DNA of 64,000 nucleotides. Source: Formicarius rufipectus (Eukaryota; Chordata; Aves; Passeriformes; Formicariidae). Below the pieces are notes generated by a model. That model worked only from the letters and a program-made list of their open reading frames with translations, was not told the DNA's origin and made no database searches. The stretch lies in the NCBI GenBank assembly GCA_013399695.1, contig VXAU01001874.1, positions 138,048 through 202,047 on the forward strand, read 5' to 3'. This document shows positions 47,605 to 59,700 of this stretch, in pieces. Every line of letters starts with the position of its first letter. Position 1 is the stretch's first letter. The position numbers and the translations under genes are program-made.

Positions 47605-50020
47605 TTAGCGCCGGAGGACGAGCTCTCCTCTCCCGAAGCCGCCGCCGAAGCCCTCGGAGTCATCGGGGCTGCGGGGCAGGCGAAGCACCTCGTCCCACAG
47701 GCTGAGGGGCTCGGACACCCACTTGGGTGCCAGGGGGCTGCCAGGAGGAGACTCGACATCCAGAGAGGGGCTCCCGCTCCAGGGTGTCCAGATCCCCGCG
47801 GCGCTCCCCCAGCAGCCGCCGCTCCCCAAGCCCACCTCGAGGGGAGGGAAGACTTTGCTGCCGCCGAGGAGGGACCCGGGGAAGGCGCCGAGACCGCCGG
47901 CCTTGAAGTCGCTGCCAGGCCAGGCGGGTGCCGCGGGGTCCTTGTTCAGGAGCACGGACAGCGAGCCCGAGGCTTCGCCCGGCCCCGGGGAGTCCCCGCG
48001 GCCGCAGGGGAAGGTCACGGCCGCTCCCCGCACCTTCCAGCCCGGGCGAGGCACCGGCTCCTCCACCGCCCCTCTCTCGGCACCAGCTTTCTTCTTGGAG
48101 CCCTTCCCGCACAGCCGGACCACTTTGATGCCTCTGCCGCCGTCGTGGCCGAGCTCCTCGAAGGCGCTGCGGGCGCTGTCCAGGCTCTCGTACTCCACCA
48201 GAGCGCAGCAGCGGCTCAGCAGCTCGGGGAACCTCGCCGCGTGTCTCCGCACGTCCGAGGGCAGCTTTCGACCCGGCCGCAGGACGCGGATGGAAGCGAT
48301 GGCTCCGAAGGGGCCGAACATCCTCAGGATGGTCTCGAGGAAGTTCTCCCGCAGCGGGTTCTGCTCGAGGGGCTGCAGCTCCCAGGCCAGCAGCTGTTTG
48401 CTGGGGGGGACGCTCAGCAGCGCCTCGGGGATGGGCAGCCGGCGCCTCACTTTGGTGCCCTCCTTGTTCACCTCGAGCAGCTCCGAGAATTTCAGGGCGT
48501 ACAGAGTGAGCCGCCAGTCGCGTGTCAGGTATTTCACCTGCGGGACAGATTGGGGGGGGAGGGGATGAAGCGTGGGGGATGAAGCGTGCTGCTTCATCCT
48601 CGTGGGTCTCCCCAGGTGGGGAGCAGCCTAAGCCCACCATCCAGGCAGGCTGCAACCCCACCAAAGTCATGGCAAGGCAATATCCCCCTTCCCCGTGAGC
48701 GGCTTTGGGACCTGCAGGAGGTTCCCGGTGTCCTCCGGACTGTGGCAACAAACCACAGCTTCCCCCTGTGTCACACCACCAGCATTTTGGGGTAGAGGGG
48801 TGGTCTCTCCCAAAGCAGCCTGAGGGAATCCCGGCTGATGAAATGAATCCAGCCCCGGGGAGGGGCTTTGAGGGCTGCTCATCACTCCCCCAGCCGCCCA
48901 CCCTGCCGAGGAGGAGGCAGAAAACAGAACCCAGCCCTGCATCACCAGGGCTTTGCTGGGACACAGCCTGGCCCTCCCCGTACACCCCACCGGGACACCC
49001 AGAGCACACCTGGACGTGCTCCACACTTCCCACCCCTCCCCAGGTTGCCCACCTTCTTGAAGGACGTCAGCAGCTTGATGCTGACGAAGCCCATCTTGTT
49101 CTTCTGCACGTGCTTCAGGAGGAAAGCGTCCCTGGCCAGGTTCTCGTCAGAGAGGTAGAATTCCACCTGGGACACGATCCTGCGGACCAGCTGCGGGTCG
49201 GGGAGGGAGCAGCTGCACTCCAGCAGGTCGGAGCCCAAAGCATCACTCAGGTCAAAGATGCTCCTGGCAGAGCTGTGGGGGCACAGGTGTGAGGTGGGTG
49301 GTGCCTTTGGGACCTGCAAAGTGTCCCTGCCACGATGATGGGACAGCAGAGACACCTGGGGCACCCAGAACCACCAGCTTTGTCCTGGCTACAGGGAATA
49401 ATGCCAGGCTGTGCCCTGGGAGCGCCACACCTGGAACCTGAACACACGTTCCTTGGGGAAAAACCTCATGAAAACATCAGGGCACAGCCCCCCCCTGGGA
49501 GCCTCCTGGGGCTGGGAGAGCCACACCTGGAACCTGAACACGCATTTCTTGGGGATAAACCCATGGAAACATCAGGGCACAGCCCCCCCTGCACATCCCA
49601 CCATCCACATACCCACTGGAGCTCTCCAAGGCTTATCCCCCCTCATGTCCCACTATCCATGTAGCCACTAAAGCTCTCCAGGGAAAACCCCTCCTGCACA
49701 ACCCACCCCATCCATGTACCCACTGGAGCTCTCCAGGGCTCATCCCACCATCCTCATACCCACTGAAGCTCTCTCCAAGGCTCATCCCCCAACATGTCCC
49801 ACCATCCACGAAGCCACTGAAGCTCTCCAGACCTCATCCCACCATCCACGTACCTACTGAAGGTCCCCAGGGCATCCTCCCGGCTGAGCAGGGCGAGCGA
49901 ACGGCTCTGCGGGGGGAGGAGATGCCTCGCCAGGAAGGAATTCTCTTGTACAGGCACTGGAGCTTTTAATCTCCGCTGGGAATCAAGCCCTAAGGCCACC
50001 CCTGAGCTACGTGATATCAT
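47605..50020 (-). CDS. La-related protein 6-like RNA-binding protein, complete coding region
   Basis: LARP6-family protein; the founder binds structured RNA such as the 5' stem-loop of collagen mRNAs. Coding exons in transcript order: 50020-49854, 49272-49053, 48537-47605; phases agree, 439 residues. Seen: short N-terminal region (1-75), La motif (FYLSDENLARDAFLLKHV, then GFVSIKLLTSFKK, about 78-128), RRM (about 190-290, with FGPFGAIASIRVLRPGRKLP), a basic patch GKGSKKK, a Ser/Pro/Gly-rich tail and the C-terminal conserved VLRLPRSPDDSEGF motif. Mammalian LARP6 is longer (about 490) and lies elsewhere (human chromosome 15), so I infer a paralog and give no symbol. The frame stays open upstream of the chosen ATG across the acceptor at 50029, so an upstream start in another exon is possible. 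Confidence 0.9.
49420..49595. repeat. Two-copy repeat (about 105 bp) in LARP6-like intron 1
   Basis: Two units containing CCACACCTGGAACCTGAACA, CTTGGGGA(A/T)AAACC and AACATCAGGGCACAGCCCCC, directly adjoining the next array. Confidence 0.88.
49596..49853. repeat. Minisatellite abutting the donor of LARP6-like coding exon 1
   Basis: About five units of 45-62 bp. On the coding strand each has GAGAGCT(T/C)CAGTGG followed by a GTA-containing TGGATGGTGGGAT block. The exon end itself (CTTCAGTAG then GTACGTGGATGG) matches this junction, so the array includes the authentic splice donor as its first unit. Confidence 0.88.
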
Positions 50021-50249
50021 CGTCCTGTACTGGGGAGAGAAGAACAGCGTTGGGACACCCCCCGACCACCCCCCCGAGCTCTGCACCCCCCGAGCCCAGC
50101 CCAGGGAAGGGATGGTGGGGGCAGCTGGGCTTTGTGCCCTTACCTGCTTGGCAGTGCTGGGTAAGGTGAAGAGTCTTAGCAGTACATCCCAGAGACAGCA
50201 GATCCCAACCCTCCTCAGCTCCAAACTGAGGCTCCCAAAAGATAAAGGC

Positions 50250-50324
50250 AAAAAAAAAAAAAAAAAAANNNNNNNNNNNNNNNNNNNNNNNNNNNNNNNN
50301 NNNNNNNNNNNNNNAAAAAAAAAA
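50250..50324. other. Poly(A)-flanked assembly gap
   Basis: A run of 19 A, 46 N (50269-50314), then 10 A. The gap sits in a homopolymer, so its length is uncertain and the A tract may belong to a retroposed element. Confidence 0.95.
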
Positions 50325-52072
50325 GGAAAGAGATGGAAAGCCTCCAGGCTGAGCAGGCTGGGGGTTTATAAACACAGCCACCCCCGGGGAGCTGCAGGGG
50401 CAGCTGTGGACCTGCCCCCCACACCCACCTGCTCCAGGTGAAACCTGTTTGTGGTTAAACTGCCCCAGCTGAGCCCCAGGACCTGTTGGGCTCCTCCTGC
50501 CAGGGCTGCAGAGCCAGGCCAGGGGCAGCAGGATCTGACCCCTCTGGCAGCCAGTGGGACAGGGAGGTGATGCCATGATGCATCTCTGTGCCTCAGTTTC
50601 TCTGTCTTGAGCAGGGACAGGGACAGGGACAGCCACATGGAGGTGGAGGGAGGGTTCAGCCCAGGGCATGGATTTGGGCTCCCAGTGCTGTCAGACTGAC
50701 AGGCAAAGCTTCTTCTCCCTGCAGAAACATTTCCCACCCCAGCCAGGGAGCAGCAGAGCCCCAGGGAATGGGGTGAAGCCCAGGACAGGGAGCCCGTGGC
50801 TTCAGGACAAGGAGCTCTGGGGTGACACCCCTGAGGGTTGAGCCCCACGTTGGGCAGGGGGGGAGGGTGAGGACACGTGGGGATGAGAACAGGGGTGTTG
50901 GAGCAGTGGGGGCTGGGAGGGAGCTGGGGACGATGCCACGGCTGGCAAACTGGAAGTGCCACTGGCAGGGCTGTGGTGGTGCCTGGCCCAGCAGATTCTC
51001 ACCTGTGGGTCCAGGCAGGGCTGTAGCTGATGTTTCTGTGCCCTGTGGTGCTGTTGCAATCGAAATGACATTGCCAGGAAAGAACAGAAGGTGGCTCTGG
51101 CTCGTTTTCAAACCTGTACTTTGATCTTTCCATTTTGAGAACTTTGTATCCCCTCACTTTGCAAGTGTCTGTGTCCCAGAGCTCTCCAGACCTGGGTACA
51201 ACCCAGGACTGCCAGACCCTGAACCTAAACCTATCCCTGTCGAGGGACACGTTCCCTTGGGGACAAACAGGAGCAAGACCAGGGCTTGTCCTGCCTGCAC
51301 AAACACGTTGAAGTTCTCCAAGACATCCTGGCTGTCCAGACCAGCAGCATCTCCCAGGCTGGTGGCACTGCAGCTTCCCTTGCCCCAGCCAGGCTCCTGG
51401 TGAATCCCTGGGCTGTGCCAAACTGTCCAGCTCAAAGCTCATCCTTCTGGGACAGAGACTGGCAATACCAAACTGCCTCTGGTATGTTGCACTCCTCTGA
51501 TTTCCCTGGGGTTGGTGTCACCCTCCAGCCCCTGACACCTCCTGGCATTCTCTGCTGGTTGGGAAGAGATGGAAGACAAAGTCCTGGGATGCTCATGCCA
51601 AAATCTCTGTGGTTTTACCCCTCCTGGAGAGGTGATGGAGCCAGAGGAAATAACTTCTCCTTCCAGGCCCAGGGCTCAGTATCCAAAGCAAGAGGTTCTG
51701 GCCGGTCCTGCCATCCCTGTAAGACTGGGCACAATCCAGAGGGAGGGTGAAGGCCACAGGGGTGAGAGGCTGAGGCTAAACCTTCCCTTTCCTGAGGGTT
51801 CAGAGCAGGAATGATCCAGCGGCTGTCACATCCCTGTCTCGCTGCTCCCATCCTCTCAATTAGTCTGGAGAATTCATTTAAAAATGATTCCCCTGGCCCT
51901 GTGCCCAGCCTGATCCTTCAGCCATGAGATCCCTGCCCCAAACTGCTGCAAATCCCCTGCACTGGGCAGCCCCTGCACCCCCTCCCAGGGCTGCAGAACC
52001 TCCTGACATCTCCTCTCAGGGAGCACAGAAGAAATGGGACCGCAACAATCCTTGTCCAGGCCTGAACATTTG
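50325..52072. other. Spacer upstream of the LARP6-like gene
   Basis: Should contain the promoter and any non-coding first exon of the LARP6-like gene, but no CpG island or convincing donor was singled out. 51280-51440 has a diverged repeat look but could not be assigned to a family. Confidence 0.5.
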
Positions 52073-52672
52073 GTACATGTTTATTGCTGTTCAGGTTGAG
52101 CTGGGAATTCTGTGCACGTGGGGGTTGGGTGGTTCCCCAGACTCCTCACGTGGTGCTGCAGAGCCCCAGAGCATCTCCTTGTCGGGGTCCCTTCCTTGGT
52201 GGCAGAGCCAAAGTTGCAGCTGAACTTCCTACTGCCCTCGGTGGGAGCAGGGGAGTTAAGACTTGGTTGCTCAGCTGTTTTTTCAGACCCTCTTATCTCA
52301 TCAGCAGGATCCAAAACACAGACTCTGACCCCAGGAGTTCTGGTTGTTCTTTACATTTAAATCTGCCTTTCTGACTTCTCTCCTGCCACTTCCAGATGAG
52401 ACATTTACAGACAAACATGACCCCGATGACACAACACCGGGGGGACAGTCAGAGGGAAAATGTGCCACTACACACACTTGGGTTTCACCTGCCACTTGTA
52501 AAGTGTTTAAAGGGTCACAGCTCCCTTAGTACCACTGGGAATGAGGAAATAAAGAGATCTGGACAGAATATACTCTGCTATGCAAATGCACATGAGACCC
52601 CCTGGAAAAGCTCACACGAAAAATGCTGCATCGTTAGAAACCATAATAATAAGAGCTATTTATGACACGGCC

Positions 52673-52678
52673 TTTATT
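52673..52678 (-). terminator. Candidate RFX2 poly(A) signal AATAAA
   Basis: TTTATT on the + strand, about 1.1 kb downstream of the RFX2 stop codon. A second TTTATT at 52079-52084 could serve a longer 3' UTR. Which is used cannot be told from sequence. Confidence 0.4.
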
Positions 52679-53792
52679 CACAGAAAGGTTTGCCTCGGGG
52701 CTTTGCTTTTGCAGTTTGGCTTGAGGACAGAATCCCACCCCCCTGCTCTGTCCTGCAGCCCACGCCACCCCAGTGCAGCCCACAGACCCCACAGGACATG
52801 GAAGGGGAGAAGAGACCCCGCTGAGCCCCCCCAGCCCAACCCCACGGGAGCCACTGGTGCTGCAGGGAGAGGCAAAGGGATTCAGGGAGGGGAAATGCCC
52901 CCAGAATGTTGAGCCCCCCGGGTCTGTGCCAGTCTCCCCGGGTCTGTGCCAGCCCCCCTCTGCACAGGGTGAGCTGCTGGATCAGTCTGGGCTGTGCTGG
53001 CTCACCCAGAGCAGGGGGAAGCAGCAACGTGGCCCACCCTAAGGCACTGTGGTCTCACCCCCTCCCCCTGCTGCAGCCACGGAGGCACCTCCTGCAGCTG
53101 GACATGGAGCAAGGATGTCACACTCCCCAGGCTGTGGGGCCAGCTCCCCTCTGCCTGGGCACCCTGGAGGATGGGCATTGCCATGGGGTTGCCCACAGGC
53201 AACGAACACAGTCTGCAACCAGCTGCTGCTTCCTCGGAGTCCTTTGGTATCTCGAGTTGGCCTGATGGGATCCCGGGAGAATTCAGGGATCTGTGGTGAA
53301 ATGCCAAGCTGGGCAGACGTGGGAGCGACTGGGAATGCTCATCCCATAGTCCCAGAGCACTCATGTGTCCACCGGGATCAGAGGGATGTGCAGCCTGGAG
53401 GTCTCTCCCCAGGCAGGTGCCAGAGAGACCCCGCACTCCCTGGGGGAAGCAATTTGGCAAAGCCAGAGCCAGGACAGCTTGTCTGGAAAGGCTGGAGGAG
53501 AAGAGTCAGGTAATATTCCTTCTTCTTGGGCACTGATTGGTTCAAGTTTGTATCACAGTGAAGTCTGAGAAGTTGTGGGAAGGCACCCAAACCACCTTCC
53601 CTGAGAGAGAAAGCCACGTGTGTCCCTCGGGGAGGGAGGACGGGCTCTCCCAGCCAGGCACGGCCAACCCGCCGCTGCCCACGGAGGTTTCCCCGGAGCC
53701 TCCCCCATCCTCACACACGGGGGAACAGCGAGAGGCAGTCAGAGGCACTGAGGGGGCCGAGGTGGGGGTGCTGAGGATGGAGCCCCCCGGGC

Positions 53793-56700
53793 TCACAGGT
53801 CCTGCCGAGCGTGGCCGGGGTCGCAGCGCTCGCGTTTCACCAGCGGCTCCTCCTCCGCCCGGTCCGTGCCCAGCTCAACGATGGCATCTGCAAGTGATGA
53901 GGGGCAGGGGAAGGGAGAGCCTGTGTTTATCTCACTTAGGGCTTATGATGCTTGTTTTGTTTACTTATGTTCATTTTGTTTATGCCTATTTTGTTTATGC
54001 TTATTTACCCAGGGCTTATAATGATGCTTATTTTCTATGCTTTTATACTTATCATAGAATTTGCTCAGTAGTGTGAAATTCACTGCAGCAAAACTCACAC
54101 AGTGTCCTTGAAAGGGCCATGCCAAGAGGCCCAAAGCTTCTTGGACCAATTAAAACAGCCAGGATACCCGATGGTAAATCAGAAAACATGTCAAAAGGAC
54201 AAGATAAGTCCAATTAGACCAGTTACAGTTGCCAACAAGACTGGTCTGGACCAGTTTTGAGCAAAAGGTAAAAGGTTCACAGGAGGAAGACCCTTCATCC
54301 CTAAAGACCCCCAGGGACCCCCGCCCTGAATTCCCAGGAGGAACAGCACATGCACAAGAAGAAGTGGCACGGGGTGGAGAAAATGGAAACCAGTTCCTGA
54401 GGCTCATTATAATAACCCCGCCTTCTCCAAGGAAATAATGTTTATGCATAAAAGAAAAATGAATATGTATAACTCACTTGCATAGAAACCCTTTGTTAAC
54501 TCAACCAGGGGCATGTTTTTGGAGGAGCGATCCCCCGTGCACCCAGGCCTGGAATGAAGGTTCCTCTCTAGAACCTCACTGGATTAGAGGGGTTTTTATT
54601 CCACAAAACACAAGGACACGGCACCACAGCGGGCACCGAGGGGGCACTGCAGCCTTCTCCCAGCAGAGCAGGCTGGACGAGCCAGCACGAGGTTTCCCCC
54701 CTCCCCCAGCGAGCCCACCCTGGCCCGAGGACTCCCCCGCTGTACCTTTGTCCAGCAGCGTCGGGGACAGGGATGTGAGGTCACCAAACTGAAAGAAAAA
54801 GGAGTTCCGAGGTCAGTGAGGCTTTGCAGACCCAAAGGGTCAGACCTGCTTGGTGGCATCTGTCACCAAACCCTTCCAACGAGGACAGAGCAAGTGCTGG
54901 TGGTGGAGAGCAGGAAGCAAAACCAACCACACGTTTTGGGGGGGAAACTCTTTTGTTGCCATTTAAATCTCTGGGCAAACACCACACACAACAATCCAGG
55001 GCAGGATCGAGCTCTGGAATGAAGGGAGAAATTTCTCCATCTCCCAGGTGATGTCACAGGGCAAAGGATGGTGCCTTTTGTCCAGCCCTTTGCACGTGCT
55101 GGGCACTTCCCCTCTCCTGGACTCTCCCTCCACTCCATCTCTCTGTAAAGCCTTTGCAGTCACGTCAGGGAGTGTTTGGTGCCAAGTGGAACCCGAGAGC
55201 TCAGGGTGTCTCTGGTTCTGGAGGTGTGTTGCCTCTCTCAATGACAAGGAACACCAAATTGCTATAAAAATAATGCTGCAAAGTCATGGGAAGTTGGGCA
55301 GGAGCTGAGGAGAGCAGGAGTTACAAAGCTTGGTGGAAATGGAAATGTTCTCCTCCTGGAGAACAGGAACGGTGCAAGGGTTTCATGAAGCAAAACCCCA
55401 AGGGATGAAAGCCTCCCACAGCTGGGGTTTGCAGGAAGCCACTCTGCCTTTAATACCAGCAAAGGAAAGGGTTTTGCAGGAGCAGTGGGAACTCTCAGTG
55501 CTGCAGTTGGAGCAGCGTGGGAAGGGAAGGCAAAAGCAAAAGGCTTTGGTTTGGCTCCCTCCGTGAGCTCCAGGGAAGGAAGAAAACAGCACGAGCTCCA
55601 AGGAGCAAATGAGCTCAGTTTTAGTCTCCCAGTACTTTCAATATTGCTGTCACAGGTGGATTTGGGGGTTTTAAATCTGCCTTTCAGAGGGAAAAATGGG
55701 CAGTGGCCTCAGCCAGGGAGGACAAGGCCTGTCTGCAAGCCAGGCACCAGTTGCTGCCTGACTGGTGAACAAAACCACCCCCAAACCCTCACAAACAACA
55801 ACCCATCATGGCTCTTCTTCACATCAAAGCCACAGAGTGGCTCACTGGGCTCGTAGTGCTGGAGCCTGCAGAGCCCTGAAGAAGTTCCATTACTGAAAGG
55901 AACTGCTGGACCTTCTGGCTCCTCCTGGAGTTTGGTGGAAGGAACCCCAAAGTCAGGGCTCTCTCCACAGGTTACAGAGAGGAGTGGGGAGATCCTTCTC
56001 CTCCCTCCTCTCCGCCCCAAACCCCACCAGCTCTTGGCAGAGGCTCCAGGAGCATCATCAGAACAACTTGGGCAGGGCTGGTCGTGAGCCAAGCCCACTC
56101 GGAGTGGTTCTCTGTGAGAAATACAGGCTTAATTTGTGTCAGAAATATAACAAAGTGTGCTGTATGGCTTGCCAAATTATTCAGTGGGATGCTGAAAGCT
56201 TTGAATATTGTACATCTGGGCGGTGCGGGATACGGAGTAAAGATTTAGCGACTAAAAGCAAGGCGTGAACTTAGTTTAACATGTAAAAAGGGGGTAAAAG
56301 AAGAAAGCCAAAGTTAATGATTGAGCAGCCTTTTGATACAAGAGAGATACAATGGAAACGAAGATTAAGCCGGAACCTCAACACAACGGGGAAACAGAGC
56401 AGTCAAGAGAAGGAGGGAAGAACCCCCAGACGAGAGACAGAACTGAAGCAACAGAGCCTCTCTAGTAAAAACTGAAGCTGAGAATATCACAGTCCCTCCT
56501 GACCCAGGATTACCAAGAAGCACCACGCAGAGTCAGATGACGAGATTTAAAAGGCAATAGTTTAAGGAGAAATAAAGAATCTGTATGTTTTGACTGTATC
56601 TAAGCAGAGCCTGCGAGCTCTGTCGGGGTGTTACTGACAGGGCGGTGACTCTGCGGGACACCCAGCGCTGCCTCTTTTTACTCTGTAATTTTCATTACCT

Positions 56701-59700
56701 CTACAATTTAAACTACCCTTTTTGGCTGAGTGACTTGGTCATTCCAGGTGGTCATTTATAACATTCTCCAGGGAGGGAAGGGTGGTCCCACCTCTCCCAT
56801 GACGGCGATGGGGGTCTCCCCCGTGGCCTGGGCCACGCGGTGCTCCACCAGGTAGAACATGTACTCGTCGTAGAGCAGGCGGATGAGGTGGAAGGAGCCG
56901 AAGCTGGCGGCGCTGCGCAGGGTGAGGTCCCGGATCACCATGGAGCTGCAAAACGACCATTGGGGAGGTGTTTCACACTTAATCGATGGCCAGATTCCCA
57001 ACCCCAGAATTCTGCACCCCCATGAAGCAAAAGCAAGGCCCAAAAAGAGTTAATTGTCTTGTCAGAGAGTTACAGCCTGGCTGTGGAATGTGGTGGGCAC
57101 TTTGTTCTGTTCTGTTTGCTAGACCAGAAAACCTTGAATAGAAGGTGGGAGTACTACACCTTAGGACCTAGTAGTCATAAATATAGATAAGGTGGGCATC
57201 TGAGAAGGCCATGAGCCAAGGAGTTTATACAACTCAGCAAGTGAGTTAGCTAACAGGGAAAAGTTGAAGGTTCAGCGTAAGGAAGATGAGAAGACGACCC
57301 CTGGAGTGAGGCTGAAGGCCGGAACGACCACCTAAAACTGTGCCAAGGGAAGATTCTGGAAGGCTCCGCCCCAAGCCCCACCTGAACCCCACCTCTTACG
57401 AATATGATAATTAAATGATAACATTGTATGAATATGGATGTTAAGATGATGTAATCTTGAATGTCAACTGGATAAATTACCTTGATCCTTACTGAAAACT
57501 CAGAAGCGAGTTTGTGCGGTGTGAACCGCCTCGCTTCCCAGCGCTGGGAATAAACACCTTGCTGCTTACAGACCAAATTGTCTCTATGCAGTTCATGGAT
57601 TTCGTGCTTTTTGGCATCACCGAATTCCCCACCCTGAGGGTGCTGTGGGGGTTGTTCCTGCCTCTAACCCAAGAGTGTCAAACCACTGTCAGAAATGAGG
57701 TGATGGAGCGTCCTGCCCTACTGGGGCACGGTGGGATTTGGTCAAAGGTTGGATTTGGTGGTCTTGGAACTGTCTTCCAACCTGAATGATTTTCTCCCCA
57801 CCCTGAAAGCACACAGGAGGCACAACATTCCCTTCTGTGCCAGAGCCACAGTTAACCAGTTTCCTGGGAGTAAAAGCCTTGGCTTTTTGAGGGGCTCTAC
57901 ACATGCCCGACACAGAAATACCTCCAAAATGAGAAAGAAAACGTACCTATAGAAGGACCATTTCAACAGGAACTGCCTGGCTGCCTTGGGGAAGCTGGGA
58001 CTGCCCTCGTGGTGCTTCAGGACTAGAGTGACCACGTTATTCAGCCAGCTGGCCCACTGGTCCAGAGAGCTTTGCTGCTGCAGAGTGAACTTGAAATCCT
58101 GCTCCAGCTTCTGCACCATGCCCTCCTCACACTGGCACACCCACGAGGCTTGTTCCTGCTCAGGAAGAAGGGCTGACAGTTACTCCTGGCAAACCTGCAC
58201 GGTGTGGTATCCCAGGAATTCAACTTCATGTCTAGTAGGTAAGGGCTCCAAATCAGCTCTGGATATTGTCTCCAATCCACCCAGAAGACCAATATTATTA
58301 TTAAACTATATCATTGTTGGTAGCACTTCTTCATTCTTCAGTGAAAGAGTGGTTTAGCAGGGGACAGGCTGCCCAGGGAAGTGGTGGAGACACCACCCCT
58401 GGAAGTGTTCAAAAAATGAGTGGATGTGGCACTTGGGGACGTGGTTTAGTGGCCACAGTGGGATTTGGTTGAAGGTTGGACTTGATGACCTTGGAGATCT
58501 TTTCCAACCCTCATGATTCTACAGCACTTATTTACAAAAGTTCCTCACAGAATCACAGAACCAACTGGGGTGGGAAAGCCCTGTGAGACCATCGAGTCCA
58601 ACCTGTGACCCAACCCCACTTGTCACCCAGCCCACAGCACCGAGTGCCACATCCAGTCTCATCTTAAACCCCTCCAGGGATGATGAAACCATCACCTCCC
58701 TGGGCAGCCCATTCCAGGGTCTGATCACTCTCCCTGTAAAGAATTTCTTCCTGATGTCCAACCTAAACCTCCCCTGGAGGAGTTCAAGGCTGTGCCCTCC
58801 TGTCCTATTGCTGGTTCTCCTGGAGAAGAGTCTGACCCCCACCTGGGCACACCCTCCTGTCAGGGGGTTGCAGAGAGTGAGAAGAGCCTCCTTTCCAGGA
58901 TGGACAACCCCCTGTCCTTCAGTATCCCCTCCCCTACTCACACCTGGACAAGTAGCACCAAAACCCACCACTGTGTTCACCCCACTTGCTTTCACTCAGC
59001 TGGTGGTTGCCACCAGCCAACCTGGCTACAGAGAGCACAGACATGGGCAGAGCTGGGGCAGTTTTGACCTGGTGTCCACCCAACGTGGTGTCTCCACCCC
59101 TTCCCCATTACCAGAGGGAAAGGAGAAGGAGAAAAGAAAAAACAAAGCCAGCTGAGAGATAAAGCCAAAACAACCCATGATAAATGCCATTATGAGTCGT
59201 GTCAGTGAAAGCCAAATGGGTCATTGTCACCCACAAAGGGAAGAAGTTGTTGTTAGCACACCCCCACAAAGGAAGCGTGTGAATTATGGTAGGACTGGTT
59301 TCTCTTCCTTATCAAGGTAACGTGAGTTTTGGTAGAACTGTTTAGTTTCTCTTCTTTATGTTATTAATGTGAATTTTGGTAAACTGGTTAGATTTTGTTC
59401 TTTATCAAGGTAATGTGAATTATGGTAGGACTGGTTAGTTTCTCTGCTTCCCTATCAAGGAAATACTTGAGTTATGGTAGGACTGGTTAGTGTCCCTGAG
59501 CCTTTATTGAAGAATGCCTGAATTACAGCAGACAGAACTGACACAACAAAGAAAAGTATTTTGAAGACTGTTAGCATCATTGTAAAATGTCTCTGTTTAA
59601 GATGTAATGAACATGAATTAACTGGATAAACCCCCACCCTGTGCTGTGTTTGGGATGCTGTTTTGGGGAGTGAGGACTCCTCCACATCCAGCACCGTTTG

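Noticed and set aside
47660..49033. 457-codon minus-strand frame overlapping the LARP6-like last exon
   Set aside because: Out-of-frame shadow of the same exon; the La/RRM frame is the conserved one.
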